From the NCBI GenBank assembly GCA_000328365.1, contig KB309137.1:385233-449232 (forward strand): a stretch of 64,000 bases of DNA. Reading direction: 5' to 3'. This DNA comes from Capitella teleta. Lineage: Eukaryota; Annelida; Polychaeta; Capitellidae. The notes under the pieces were generated by a model. It was not told the DNA's origin and searched no databases. It was given only the letters and a program-made list of their open reading frames with translations. How positions within the stretch are numbered: the stretch's first letter is position 1; the number at the start of each line of letters is the position of its first letter. This document shows, one piece after another, positions 34,848 to 47,400 of this stretch. A program made the position numbers and the translations under genes.

Positions 34848-36061
34848 TCATAATTTCTTTCCTGGTTTGAACATGATGTCATTGACCCCTTGGAATTGCC
34901 TGCGAAGTGAAGAGTTGTCAGCCCAGTCAGCATTCAAATAAGAATCCTCTGCATCCTGGTCAAGTTTCTGTTTTAAATAAATTAAATGAAAAAAAAATTT
35001 ATATCTTGAAGCGAGGCAGCCGTTACTGGTATCCTACCTTCATTTCCTCCTGCTTTCGGTAGTAGTGAGCCATCATAGCTTTCTGTTCGTCCTGCGACAC
35101 GACTGGCTCCCTTGCCGGTGCACCAAGTCCTTTCTGAAGCAGCAAAAACATGAATTGAAAACACACGAGGGAATTAGACTCCTTGCCTTCTGCAATTTGC
35201 ACACAATCTTCGTCTTTTCGTTCTTCCCGATGAAATCACACAACTTCTTGCCCCTGACCATTTCCTTTCCTGCCCACCAGAGGGCAGCTCTGTCAAGCTC
35301 AATGACCTCCTGTGATGCCTGAAAATGACGTAAATAACACACAACCGCGATAGACATAAACCCAAGCACAAACCTGCATGCCAGAGAGATCCTCCGTGTT
35401 CTCAAACTCCGCTCTGATTGGATCATGAGGAGGCAAGCCCATGGGGTACACGATAGTGACAGCGCCCCTCAAAATGTCCAGAGCCTCTTGCACGATAGCA
35501 AAAGTCAGACATTTGTTCATTTGGACATTTTTCTGCAGAGGAGAACGATGGTCAACTGGTGATTAGGATGAATCTTCCTCACATTTGAGATCATATCTTT
35601 GGCTTCTTTGATGGTTTTGTTGAGAACTTCGGCCATGTTGTCTTTCGGAGCTGAGGGAAGAAGAAGAAGAATGAGAACGAGGCAGGGAGAGAATCTCTGC
35701 ACTCACCGCGCCCATTCCTTCGCCCAATGTCATCCTTAACAAACACGTGACCTCCGCTTGGCTCACACTTGTCAGCCCACTCATCCTTCAGTTTCAGTTC
35801 TTCAATCTGTTCATCCGTCAAACCCTGCATGTTGGGTGGCATGGTGATGCCGTGCTGGGCCAGCTGCTCCATTTCTGAAGATCAAAAGTCATTCCCTGGA
35901 AGACAGAACATGAACTCCTCACCTCCGCAAATGCGAGATACCTTGAGGCGCCCATTATAGATGGGCAGCAGTTCTTCTAGGAGATCGTCCATGCTGATGG
36001 CCACTGTGGTGTCATATAGGAACTGAGCCTCGTCCCCTTTCTTCACGTTCAATTTCACCAT
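34848..36061 (-). CDS. CFAP298: Cilia- and flagella-associated protein 298
   Basis: Seven coding exons in phase: 35923-36061, 35707-35874, 35583-35650, 35374-35532, 35187-35318, 35038-35133 and 34848-34967 (minus strand). The protein has 293 residues (human 290). Diagnostic blocks are MVKLNVKKGDEAQFLYD, MPPNMQGLTDEQIEELKLKD, VFVKDDIGRRNG, AVTIVYPMGLPPHDPIRAEF, IGKNEKTKIV, GAPAREPVVS, and the C-terminal DSYLNADWADNSSLRRQFQG. In vertebrates CFAP298 (C21orf59, zebrafish kurly) is needed for outer dynein arm assembly and cilium polarity. Introns 1-3 are 48, 56 and 50 bp. Intron 5 uses a GC donor (AAG|GCAAGG). A 5' untranslated intron (about 36072-36349) is likely. Confidence 0.96.
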
Positions 36062-36428
36062 ACTGAGTAAACTGAAATGTATCCATTGTAGTCAAAGGGT
36101 AGATAGAAAAACGCTGCTGCAACAACAGTTACCAGTGGTTACAGACTGAATGAATGCAGTCGATCACTGGAGTCTCAATCACTGACCCAGTCAATCACTG
36201 ACTACACTGACTGACTGAGTCAGTGACACTCAAGAGTCTCAGTCTGCTGATTAATTACATGTACTAATAATTGATGTACCCACAAATATAGATGGGATCG
36301 CGACTAAGTAATCATCGCAATTAATTTCTTATCAAGTGCGAAAACTCACATGATACAGCGGCCAAAGACACCACAAATCGAGGGTAAAATACTTGTTGAA
36401 GTTGAAACAGAACGCGTCTGAACGATGA

Positions 36429-36477
36429 ACCGGAAGTTCTTCTAGAGGCTTCCGGACGTTCTGTCGTCGATAGCAAC
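36429..36477 (-). promoter_or_regulatory. CFAP298 core promoter: ETS sites and X-box
   Basis: Two ETS-type sites, ACCGGAAGT (36429-36437) and CTTCCGG (36449-36455), face each other. Next to them GTCGTC-GAT-AGCAAC (36463-36477) fits both half-sites of the RFX X-box (GTHNYY / RRNAAC) with a 3-base spacer instead of the usual two. X-boxes mark cilium genes, which suits CFAP298. Activity is inferred. Confidence 0.5.
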
Positions 36478-36648
36478 AGATAAACAAACTCCCTTCACTT
36501 GCTTAGTTTCTTTGAAAATGAGTCATTAAATAGTTTATAACTGCACCGTATAGGTTCATAAATGCAATTAAATAAATAAGCTGTTAAATCCAATTGGTGA
36601 ATTCTAATTTGTGGATTTGCGAAGAAATAACTGATGACTAATGCTTAG

Positions 36649-36699
36649 ATCATAACGTTTCACTGGAAACACGTCATGAACAGCACAGGGCGTTATGAT
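36649..36699. repeat. Motif hairpin upstream of CFAP298
   Basis: ATCATAACG (36649-36657) and CGTTATGAT (36691-36699) form a perfect 9-bp inverted repeat with a 33-nt loop, about 180 bp beyond the X-box. Confidence 0.75.
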
Positions 36700-38495
36700 A
36701 CTATCCCCGACGCAACTCTCAATACATTTTTACCGAGGGCAACAACTGGATAAAAGTAGAAGTCAAGATGACGTTCTCCGCATGACGCATAGCGATCCTC
36801 ACACCACCTGTCCTCTCCTTTTAACAGGATCAGAATAATTGTGGCCCTCATACCGGTGCAAGTATTCCCCGCAAAGATATCAGGTTAAGATCTTCAGCTG
36901 GAGGGGGGACGCATAGAATAATTTCAGCATTCTCGGATATCTGCAATTATGTGTCATAAGGCATTATCAGCTCTGCACTCCATTCTGTTGAACATATCAT
37001 ATTTATCACATACATGGATGAGCTAAATGAGATATTCATGTCTATCTTTATTTAAACCTTTCACATCCTGTGAACCTACCAATATAGTCACTCGGTCGTA
37101 CACTTTCGAGTCCTCACTATTTAAGAGTTCTTTACAACATAACTATAGTTAGTACAGTAAAACTGTAAATCAATAAAGCGTGGTACGCGCACCTCAGTAG
37201 CACATGATGTTGCATTCAAGGCCTCATACGGTGTACATACAAAAGGTATTTGGTTGCACTGCCCATACCTGGAAAATTTTACATGCTATTTTTAGTTATG
37301 AATATGATGCTTGAGTACGTCATGTAAGTAACTTAAGATTAAGTCATTGGATTCATAACCTGCGACCACAATTACACGAACGCATTGATGAGTGGGTGTG
37401 GTTTTGTTTTCGGTGTAACATGCTGTATGTAACGTGCCCCTCAAGTAATTTACATCAAATGCACACTATGCACACTTTCCGGAGACTTTCTACGTGTGTA
37501 TCCAGTAACATGACAATTATTCTACCCCAAAAGGCACCTGGCAAATATAGTAAGTCACCTTTATTTGCATCACGTTTTACGATGGCCAGATGAAGAACCT
37601 GCGATCGGACTTCTTGCCTACGGCAGAAGCCTCGGAACCCTGCTTCGTTTGCACACGGATGGCCGAGCGCACATGTCGAGATTCCCACACACCCAGCGAT
37701 GCTGTGCATCACAACGGAATAAAGAACAAGCGAGCGGTGGCAGCATTTCCATATATACACATATTTATTGTGCTCTGTCATTACAGAGAAACGAGGGAAC
37801 GATGCAGCGAGAAGAGGAAACAGGGCAGAGGGCAACGAACTCTGCTGCTGCAGCATCACTCAGGAGGAGAAGACTGCGAAACACGCAGCCATAAATAGCA
37901 TCATCATACATTAGATCTAGGAGACAACGAGGCGAGTACTATATGTACACAGGACACGCGGGCAGCACAGATACTAGCATTCATATCAATTGAAAGAACA
38001 TGCGAATTCACTATACAATTCAAGAAGGGGGGCTGCTGGCATCATCATCACAGCTACACTAAGATGAGGAGGAGGCATCGTCCAATGAGCCCCTCATGGA
38101 ATGGGCAGCTCATGCAGCAGCAGCATCCAGTGTATGGCAAACAGCTGCTTGCACTGCTGAATGCTCAGACAGCAAAAAAACATTGTACTAAAATCATCAT
38201 CATCATAGACGGTGGCAGCGTGTATAAAAATAGTCATTTCACGACGAGGGAACCACGCTCTGCACTTATGAACACAGCGAGAGAAGTTATCAACAGCGAC
38301 GCACATATAGAGCGAGAGACTGCGTCTGCCACAGCTGCAGCAGCTGCAGCCGTTCGGTGAGCAAGAAGGCGGCTGTGGCAGAAATGCGGCAGAAGCAGCG
38401 ATTGAGATCATCCAAAGAGGCGACGGCTCAACAGGCAGCATCCCTTCCACGTCAAGTGTTTGCAAATGTCTTTGTAAGTACAACTCGTCTGCTGT
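36700..38495 (-). other. ARID1 3' untranslated region and intergenic DNA
   Basis: A minus-strand AATAAA at 37764-37769 lies about 730 nt after the ARID1 stop and is the first one met; another is at 37560-37565. The remainder to the CFAP298 promoter shows no gene. A short CAG-rich patch occurs near 38110-38130. Confidence 0.45.
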
Positions 38496-41400
38496 TCAGA
38501 GTGCCAGACCACTGGTCAGGGTGGGGGGCAGGGCGGCCTGTGTGTCGGCCTCAGCCTGCGAGCAGAAGTAGAGCACCTCAGAGAGGATGGTGGCCACGTG
38601 TTGGTCGAGGAACTGCGACATGACCAGGTGCAGGATGCGCTGCTGGTGGGGCAGCAGGAGGCTGCGGTTCTCGGGCACCTGCGCCAGGTGCTCCAGAATG
38701 ACAGCCGCACGACGCAGCATGTCCAGAGAGGTGCCCATCATCTCAGGGTTGTCCTGCAGCATCATGACGCCATGCGAATTGACAATCTGCATGGCCTGCA
38801 TCTCTGCACTCTCTATAAAGTCCAACAGTAGAGAGATCGAAGGTTGCTGCAGTGCGATGATACGAGGCACTCCACTCTCTCCCTGCACAAGGCTAGACAG
38901 CAACACGATGGCAAACTCCCGCATCACCTGCTCAGCACGGTCAGCCAAGAGCTTGACCAGCATGGACAGCAGGCTGACCATGCGGCTGAAGGGAGGCGTT
39001 GCCAGCAGAAGGTCCACATTTGTCTCCGTCACGCACAACTTGCACAGGGATTCCAGCACCAAACGGTGTGGTGATAGCACCGAGTTGTGTCCACAGGTTG
39101 GCAAGGGGTCGCGGGCACACGCCGCAGGGCAGACAGCCCAGTGGAGCAGACCATCGAGCACTGGCATGCAGATTTCCTCAGGGAAAGTGTTCAGGTTGAG
39201 GTGGCCACTGACATTGGCCAGAGTGACCAACATGTCCTCACGTAGGATGCACAACGTCTCCCACCACCACTCCTTCTGACCGTAGTCAAAGGGCAGAGGC
39301 TCCTCTTGACCCACAGGTGCTGAAGCAGCGCCCTCCACGTCTGGCAAGTCATCATCAATGAAGATCTGGTCATCACAAATGCGGATGTGTGAAGAAGGTG
39401 GTCGCTTGTACTGCCGCTTGGGGTGCCGGTGGTTGAGCAGCAGCAGGCGACCAAGAACCTGCATCAGGCCGGAATGTCGCGACAGTTCGCCTCCGTTGGT
39501 TGGTATGAACGACAGACTGCGCAAGATGTTGGACAAGCAGAGGCAGCGGCGTGACACCTCCAGGTTCGACTCCTGCTGCAGGGTCAGCGGGCCAGGGTCA
39601 AGTTGGTAGGCCTCCAGCTCAGTCTCTGACCGCCACTTGCGCTTGAGGCATTTCAAATTGTCTACATCAGTATCCTTTCCCTCCAGAGTTGGAGCAGCAG
39701 TGAGCTGCTCTGATGAAGACTGGGGGCTGCTGTGGTTGCCAGGGGAACAAGGCTCTTCAACAAGCATAGGGGCTGGTGGTGATGACACAGCACAGTCTGA
39801 GGAATCACATGGAGGAGCAGCAGCCTGGGAGTGGGAATGTTCAGGGCTCTTGGCAGATGATGAGGCAGTGGGAGCTGCTGCTGCTGCATCACAAGATGCT
39901 GTGCTGTTAGTGCCAGTGGCAGCAGCAGACTCCTTACTGCCTGCGGAGTTCTCCTTATCACTAGTGATACTGCTCACACTCAGGTTGAGGTCTTCAGCCT
40001 GAAGTTTGGTGGGCGTCTTTTTCGCTCTCTTGAAGAACTGTCGCCGGCTGAACGACAAAGAGTTGGCATGTTCAAAGTGAATGTTGATGTAGGAACTCTC
40101 GCATGTGACGCCATCGTTGTCCAGGAGCTCAGCGCTGCACTGTCGGTTGTTGTTCCACGCTCTCTCATCCAAAGCCAGTAAATGGTCCTTGGAACCAATC
40201 TCAATCTTCACGGCTTTTCCTGACCGCGTATGGTAGGTGAAATTGCGAGAATCCTTCAGCAGCCCAGACTCAGGAGACCTGTATCTGGGCGCCTTCTTCT
40301 CATTCTTTATCAACCTTGCAGGCAGAGTGTCAAAGAGCTTGCAGGGCTTCAGGGGTTCCTTCTTGATGAGGTCACTGGCAGCAGCGGTGGGAAGGGAGCC
40401 CTCAGCCTTGTCATCATCAGAATCGTCGTCATCTGCCCTGTCGCTGGATGAGGACCCTGTGGCCCGGTTCACCACATCAGCATCCAGCTTCTCGATCTTC
40501 ACTTTTACGTCCTTCATGCTACGCGTCTGCTCCTGAAGCAGAAGTCGCGACCTCTCAGAGGAGGACTGGCGCTTAGAGGACGGCTGATGTGCAGACTGAG
40601 CCGCCTGATCCAGCTCCTTGCAGTCTTGCTCATAAATCTCCTTTAGTTGCTGCAACGTTGCCGCCTCCTGTTGCTTCATCTCGTCTGTCAGTTCCAATCC
40701 CAAAGGTGCAGGGTCCTGCTCATCGTAATTGACTGTGACGTCCTCGAAGTCTGGTCCAAATATGTAGATGAGGCATTGGCGGAAATGGTCCAGCAACACG
40801 TCCAGCAGGCCAGGGAGGTTCTGCAGGCCAAACCACATCACAGTACTGTCATCATAAAGCAGAACAGTGAGCACATCCAGGGCCCAGGTGCTCTCAGCCA
40901 GAAGGCCGGAGCGCAGAGCCATCATCAGACGCCAAGGGTCGACTTTTTCTGCAAAAATAGAGTTAGGTCAGCTGATCACTGTTATGCATCGTACCTTTCA
41001 GGTGTTTGTGGGTCAAGCGCTGTTTCTTGCCATAGTGGGGCTGAGCCGCCTCTACACTGTCTGGTGGAAATACGAGATCTTTTCTGCCATAGCCAGGACC
41101 GGATGAACGAGGCTGATCACGAGGGAAAAGAAAGCGCTCAGTTAACAGAAACACTCATGAATTCAAACACAATTGGGAAAAATATATTAAAATAACAATA
41201 CTCTTTAAATCTAGAAAGTGAATCACATGCTATGCATAAATTTCAAGTTTAGCTATAAATTCATAAATCTAAATGTAGAATCTACTTTAATATTAATTAC
41301 AAAATTACCCAATGAATGATATCCTCAACTACCCCCGAAAAATATAGTTATTTCAGCAGCAAAATAATGAACATTGTTTTATATGCTGAAGTGAAAAGGC

Positions 41401-44400
41401 CTGGCAGCTGACTAGCAGTGAGCAGGTGATGGTCACGCCTGACCGCACCCTTGTAGAAATAGCAGTATCAATACAAGACAAAGAATTATTCTGCTATTTG
41501 AGCCAATTTGCTTCAACTCAAGACAAAACCTCAACATGTTAGCAATTAGCATTAATTAAAACAGGAAGCATGACAGCAGCCCAGAGGGGCAACAAAAGAG
41601 CCCCAACTGCTTCAGAACAAAAGGCTCTCAACGCCAGTCAAGGGTGACCACCCCTCCCCCCTCCATCTCATTCTCCTGGGGGCCACACAAAAGAGCATCT
41701 GGCAGGCCTTCATGGCTCAGCTGTGACTGCTGTCCCCTTGTCATGGCAAAACCCATCTGGCTGAGGCTGATGAGCCTGGCATGCAATCAATGCTACTCAC
41801 CTGTGATGGCTGAGGAGTCATCTTGACCCCCATGGCTGATGGAGCTGATGAAGCAACTGCTGGGTATGGAGACTTAGGGTCCATACGTCCTGGCATGCGG
41901 GCGTTACGGCCAGGGTGCATGGGGCTGTACGGATTGGCTGGTCCGTTGGCTTGTGATGCTGCCATGTTGGCCGCTGGCGACATTCCGCTCATGGAGGTGT
42001 TTCCGTAGGAGGCAGGCGTTCCAGGCGTGGAGGTCATAGGGTATCCACGATGCTGCTGTGCTGTTGACCACTGTTGAGGGGTCATCGCTTGGCCTGTGAA
42101 ATCATGATCACCAGGAGGTGCGTATGAGTAAGAAGCATAGGGTTGCTGGTGGATTGGCAGGGCAGATGTGCTGCTGCTGCTGCCAGTGTAAGCACCGGCA
42201 GCCGAGACAGAGCTGACCAACGCAGGACCAGAGCCGTCAGCAGGGGGCGTCAGGGCATAGCTGCTTCCTGTGGGCATGCCGTAGTTTCCTGTACACGATC
42301 AAAGACACACACACATCAACAGAACCGTGTTAGAGAGGAGAGCAACAGATGTTATTTACATTTAATACGCTCTTAAATCTAAGCAAATCCTTATTCAACC
42401 CATAAAAAATGCTTATCCACTAACTAAATAGAAAAATTATCATTTCACGTCTCAAGTATGGTCTATAAAGATAATGCTCAGTGAATCAAGTGTGTGTCAA
42501 GGAAAGAGAATACAAAAAAAGCCAGGGAAGGAGGGAAGCTAGGCCAAGAACACCGATCCAGAGCGTAGCAGCAGAATTCTGCAAACTGAACAGAATAAAA
42601 AAAAATCTGCAAAGTGCTCTAGAAAAAGAGAAACCAAAATGCAGGAGTCAAGCAAGACGCACGCTCCATGCTCTCAATAAAATAAAAATGAATCAATTTC
42701 AATTGAAGAATAATTTATGAATAATATTATGAACATGGAAAATGAGCAAATATCCTGTGGGAAAATGCAAAATAAATGCTCAGCAGAGATAAAAAATGGT
42801 AGAATAATGAAAAATGTTTAAAATTGATTTCAAAAATAAGATCCAACTTAAAGAAAACCAAAATTTCTTGCGATTCAGAACAATGTGAAAAATTCTACAA
42901 GGACCCAAAAGGTTTCAAAATTAGTGAATACACACTCGCTGAACTATTACTATCATAATGCAGAAGAAGAAAAAAAATCTCTAGATTTAGAAAAAGCGCA
43001 AAAAGCAACATGCCTTGAGAAGGATTGAGGCCATCCATGGGCGGGCGTGAAGAGGGCATATTGTAGGGAGGGTAGGGCTGCTGCTGCTGCTGATGTGGCG
43101 GAGGAGGAGGCCCTGAGGAACTGTTAGTGCTCATCATGCCACCAGCGGTATAAGGAGGTGCATTGGGGCCATAACCTGTTAAGTGGTAAGCAAAGCAATG
43201 TAAGCATCTTTATAAAGAGGAGTAGAGCAAGCCTACCTTGACTGTGCATGGGGTAATTGCCTTGTGATCGGTAGTCATTACCAGGAAACATCTTCGGCTG
43301 TTGTTGTTGTCCTTGCCCCTGTTGAGGGTACATGCCCTTCTGGCCAGGATATGTTTGAAGACCCATTGGGGCCCCAGGATGTTGGCCCGGTGGCTGCTGC
43401 TGAGGGCCCATTTGTTGGGAGTGGCTCATTGGCGGATGGTGGGCTGGTCCTTGACCCATCTGAGACTGTGGCCCTTGTCCCATGTGAGGTGGCCCTTGGC
43501 CCATCTGAGGCTGTGGAGGGGGCCCTTGGCCCATCTGAGGCTGTGGAGGGGGTCCTTGGCCCATCTGAGGCTGTGGAGGGGGTCCTTGGCCCATCTGAGG
43601 TGACCCCTGTCCCATCTGAGGCTGCGTAGGTGGGCCCTGGCCCATCTGTGACGGCCCCTGGCCCATTTGAGATTGCGGCTGTGGCGGCTGGCCTGGATAG
43701 GCATTCTGGCCAAAGGCATTGCAGTTGGGGGTGGGGGTGGTAGATTCACTGGGCTGTGGCATGGGGCTTCTGCTGTCCTGACTGAAGGCAGAAGACGGCC
43801 TCCGTTGCATCTGTTGATCATTAGTCTGCTGAGGGTTGGGGGTGCTGCTGGAGCCAGGTGTGGCCGCTTGATCCAACGGAGTGCCCGATCGCGAATTGCT
43901 GGAGTTTGGAGTGGGAGTCTGGCGATTCGCACTGGACTGCGCAGACATAGGCGGCTGTGTCGGAGGAGCAGGACTCGATGTGGGCAGCGGCTGCTGTTGA
44001 CTGCTGCTTGGAAATCTTCCGGCAAAGTTCTGTGGTGGCTGTTGATTAGGAGGCGTGCCATGGAATTCCTGACTGCCAGTGGAGCTACACTGAGATGGCG
44101 GACGAGGCTCAGATGCTTGGCTACTTGGTTGGTTGGAGTTGCTCTGAGAGTCAAATCTAAAGAGAAAGAACATTCAATAGGGAACAAGCTCACTTTACAC
44201 GCAGAACTCACTTGCTATCCCCCACAGGCGGCTGGGTGAACTGGTTGGGCACACGATTGATGGGCACTTGGCCGCTGTAGCCCGGTCCCCCTTCCGTATG
44301 CTGAGTGGTTGGAGGCACAAAATTGCCAACCTCTTGGTTGGGTCCTGGGCCCTGAGGAGGAGGAGGAGGAGGAGGAGCAGCCGGCTGCTGCTGCTGGAAG

Positions 44401-47400
44401 CCCATTGGTCCAGGGTGGGTTGACGACGGTGGCATGTTGCCAGGGGGTCTTTGAAATCCAAATTGATTTGGCATGGGCGGTTGTCCAGGCACGGCTTGTG
44501 ACATGTTAGGGTGTGACATGTTGGGATTGAACTGATGCTGCTGCATAGGGCCTGCTGGGCGGGGGTACTGCTGGTTCATAGCAGGGGCATCTGAGAAAGG
44601 GTCCTGTACCGCCACGGTCTCGCGATTGGGAGTCATAATAGGACGAGGAGGGGGCCTCATGTTGCTGCCATGCATCTGTGCCTGGTTAGGCATCATCATG
44701 CCCTGATTGGGCATCATTGGAGCTCCTCCCTGGTTCATCATGTTGCCAGGAACAATGCCATTGCCATCATAAGGCATATTGGCATTCGGCATCATGCTCA
44801 CATTCGGTGGCATCATTGGCCCAGCTTGGCCCGGCTGCTGTGGACCCATGGGAGGGCGCTGCTGCTGGTCGTAATACGGACCCTGGGGGCCCATGGGACG
44901 GCCATATGGATCTTGATTCGGACCTGCAACGCAACAGGGAGTAAAAGAAACAGCTCATGCAAAATGAAGGAGCTCACCTGGCTGACCTCGCTTGTTGTCC
45001 TTCTTGGACGGAGTCTCCAGTGAAGCCAGAATCGGATGAGGGTCAGCATTGCCAAGGTCAAAGCGACATTCAAAAGGAAAGAGATATTTTGTGTAGTTCT
45101 TGCGCAGGGTGAAACCAGCGCTGCTTGAGGCTCCAATGTTGAGGGCGCCGCTCACATCGCGCCACTTCTTGTTCTTAGTGACGTCCACCAGACCGCCCTT
45201 CTCCTTCACCAGAAAATAAAGTCTGAAGAGATCCACCGGCTGCTTGCTAATCGCAGGAACCACGCTGATTGGGGCATTCTTCTCCTCCATGAAGCTGAAC
45301 AAGCGCTCAAGGAAGGGTCGTCGGTCAGGCTCATCCCCCATCTCACAGAGCTTTGAGAAGGCGTCATTCTGTCCTGCTCCAGCCTTCTGCAGAAAGAAAT
45401 CAGCACATGAACAAGAGGCATTCAACCCTCAAGGTCATTCATCAGCTGCAGGGCCTGAGTAGGTCAGCGCTCCTGCCACTGGGATCAATTGCACCGGTTG
45501 CCCTCGTTGTCCAGTTGCCAGCCTTCGATCCGTCAATGCCTCCTGACATTATGCACTACACAGCCATAGTAACCTTAAACCCATTCTCGTAAGATAAGCG
45601 CCTCCCCAGGCACACGAGAACCCTCAAGGTCATCTCTCTATGCCACCAGTGCCTCCCCCTACCCCGCAATGCTCATTCGCAACATGCGTGGCTTCTGCAA
45701 AAGGGCAACAACGCAGGGGGTCTGTCCCGGAGAGCTGATTGTTGATGGCTCTGCAGGTCAACGCACGCGACGACGACGACGCTGCCCAATTCGTGGACAG
45801 GCCGTGAGGAGAGCCGTCAATCAAACAAGCAGTGCACTTAATGCCCCCGCCCCCTCCTTGCCTATTATCATCAGGCGATTCAAGGTCTCAGGCGCCGAAT
45901 GGATGATCATTAACGCACTTGGCAGACAGCCAACCGCATTCCTGCTCCTGCCATTGACTGCGCGATCAGCTGATTAATAGCGTTTCACCAGATCTCATTC
46001 AGAATGCGGTGGCTGCTACAGCGCCGTTTGTTTACATGTGTGATCTTTCCGTGATTGGCAGCAGGTGCTTTGTATGCAGCCCAAGAAGCACGTGGCCTCT
46101 ATTCACGCGTGGCTTCTATGCACGCTTGATCGTGGCTCAAGAGCAGTGCCTGATGCACTCAAGTTGACAAAACCTCCCCCACTGGCTTACTTTGAGGCAC
46201 AAGTCGTATTTCCATAGGCTGGCAACCTGAACTACCATGGAAATTGTGCAAAAATACTGTCACAGTGGATAGGAGCATAGGAGGTGTGATCTCTTACCGG
46301 TGTTCCAGGCCAGCTGGGGCTGCTGATGTTCTCAAAGTCATCATTGTGAGTGGAAGGACCAGGCGATGGAGCAATCTGGCTGGCGGGGGTTGGGGGCATG
46401 GACGAGGGTCCGTCCTTCATGTTATCCATGCTCTTGCCTTTGTTCGACTCCACGCTGTGAGGTCCGTTCTCCTGTTGCTGCTGCTGCTGCTGCAGGGGTG
46501 TGGGAGGTTTGAGTCCCTGTGGCACAGGGGAATAAGGGGGCACAGGGCTGGAGCGAACGTTGCTCATGGCCTGCTTGCTCTCCATGGGATTGGTCAGGGG
46601 CATGTTGATGCTCTGTGTCACACTGGTTCCCGAGTCACCTGCGTCGAGAGACAAATGAGTTAGGAACAAAATTTGTGAGCAAAACCAGGAGGCAATTTCA
46701 AGTATTCAAAGGATGGTCTTATGTTTGCATATGGGTTAGTACAGTAAGTAGAAGCTTAAACATTTGCCCTATGTACAGCTTACAAGCGTTGTGATTAGTG
46801 ATCATATCGGTGGGGTGAGGGTGGGAGAAGAAAAGAGAAAGACAGAGAGGAGCTGGAGACACACCTGAATGAGAAGAGACAGTGGCAACAGACTCAGCCA
46901 GTTTAGCATCATTAGCATCGGAAGAGGAGCAAGGTGGAGGAGGAGGAGGAGAAGAGGAAGAGGAGGAGGAAGAGGCAGCCATGTCCTTCAGGCTACTGCT
47001 GCTGCCAGTGCTGCTGTTGCTGTTAGCATCCGGAGGCGGTGGCTGAGCAGGAGGAGGGCCAGAGGATGAAGAGTAAGAGGAGATGGGGGGCATGCCACTG
47101 CTCATACTGGCAGCCATGCTATTCATTGCGTTCAGGCTGCTGTTGTGCGCCAGGTTGCTGGGGACAGGATTGGCAGACACGAGGCCACCACCAGACATGT
47201 TGTGCATATTGGTTGTGCCCCGGAAACTACCACCAGCCCCAGGGTAAGGTCTGCCTGCCATGGGGTCATGCATGCCCCCGCTGTGCTGCATGGAGTATCC
47301 GCCAGCCATTGGGTGTTGAGGGTGCATGGCATTGTTATGATGATTCATGTAAGGATGAGCCATGCGATTTTGATTCATACTTTGAAGGTGGCTGCCTTGT

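Noticed and set aside
36141-36250. Cluster of ACTGA/TCAGT words in the CFAP298 5' untranslated intron
   Set aside because: Looks like local simple-sequence drift; the palindromic words are short and no wider pattern was seen.
43446-43680. Possible CRISPR-like array
   Set aside because: The units are contiguous without spacers and encode an in-frame peptide repeat.
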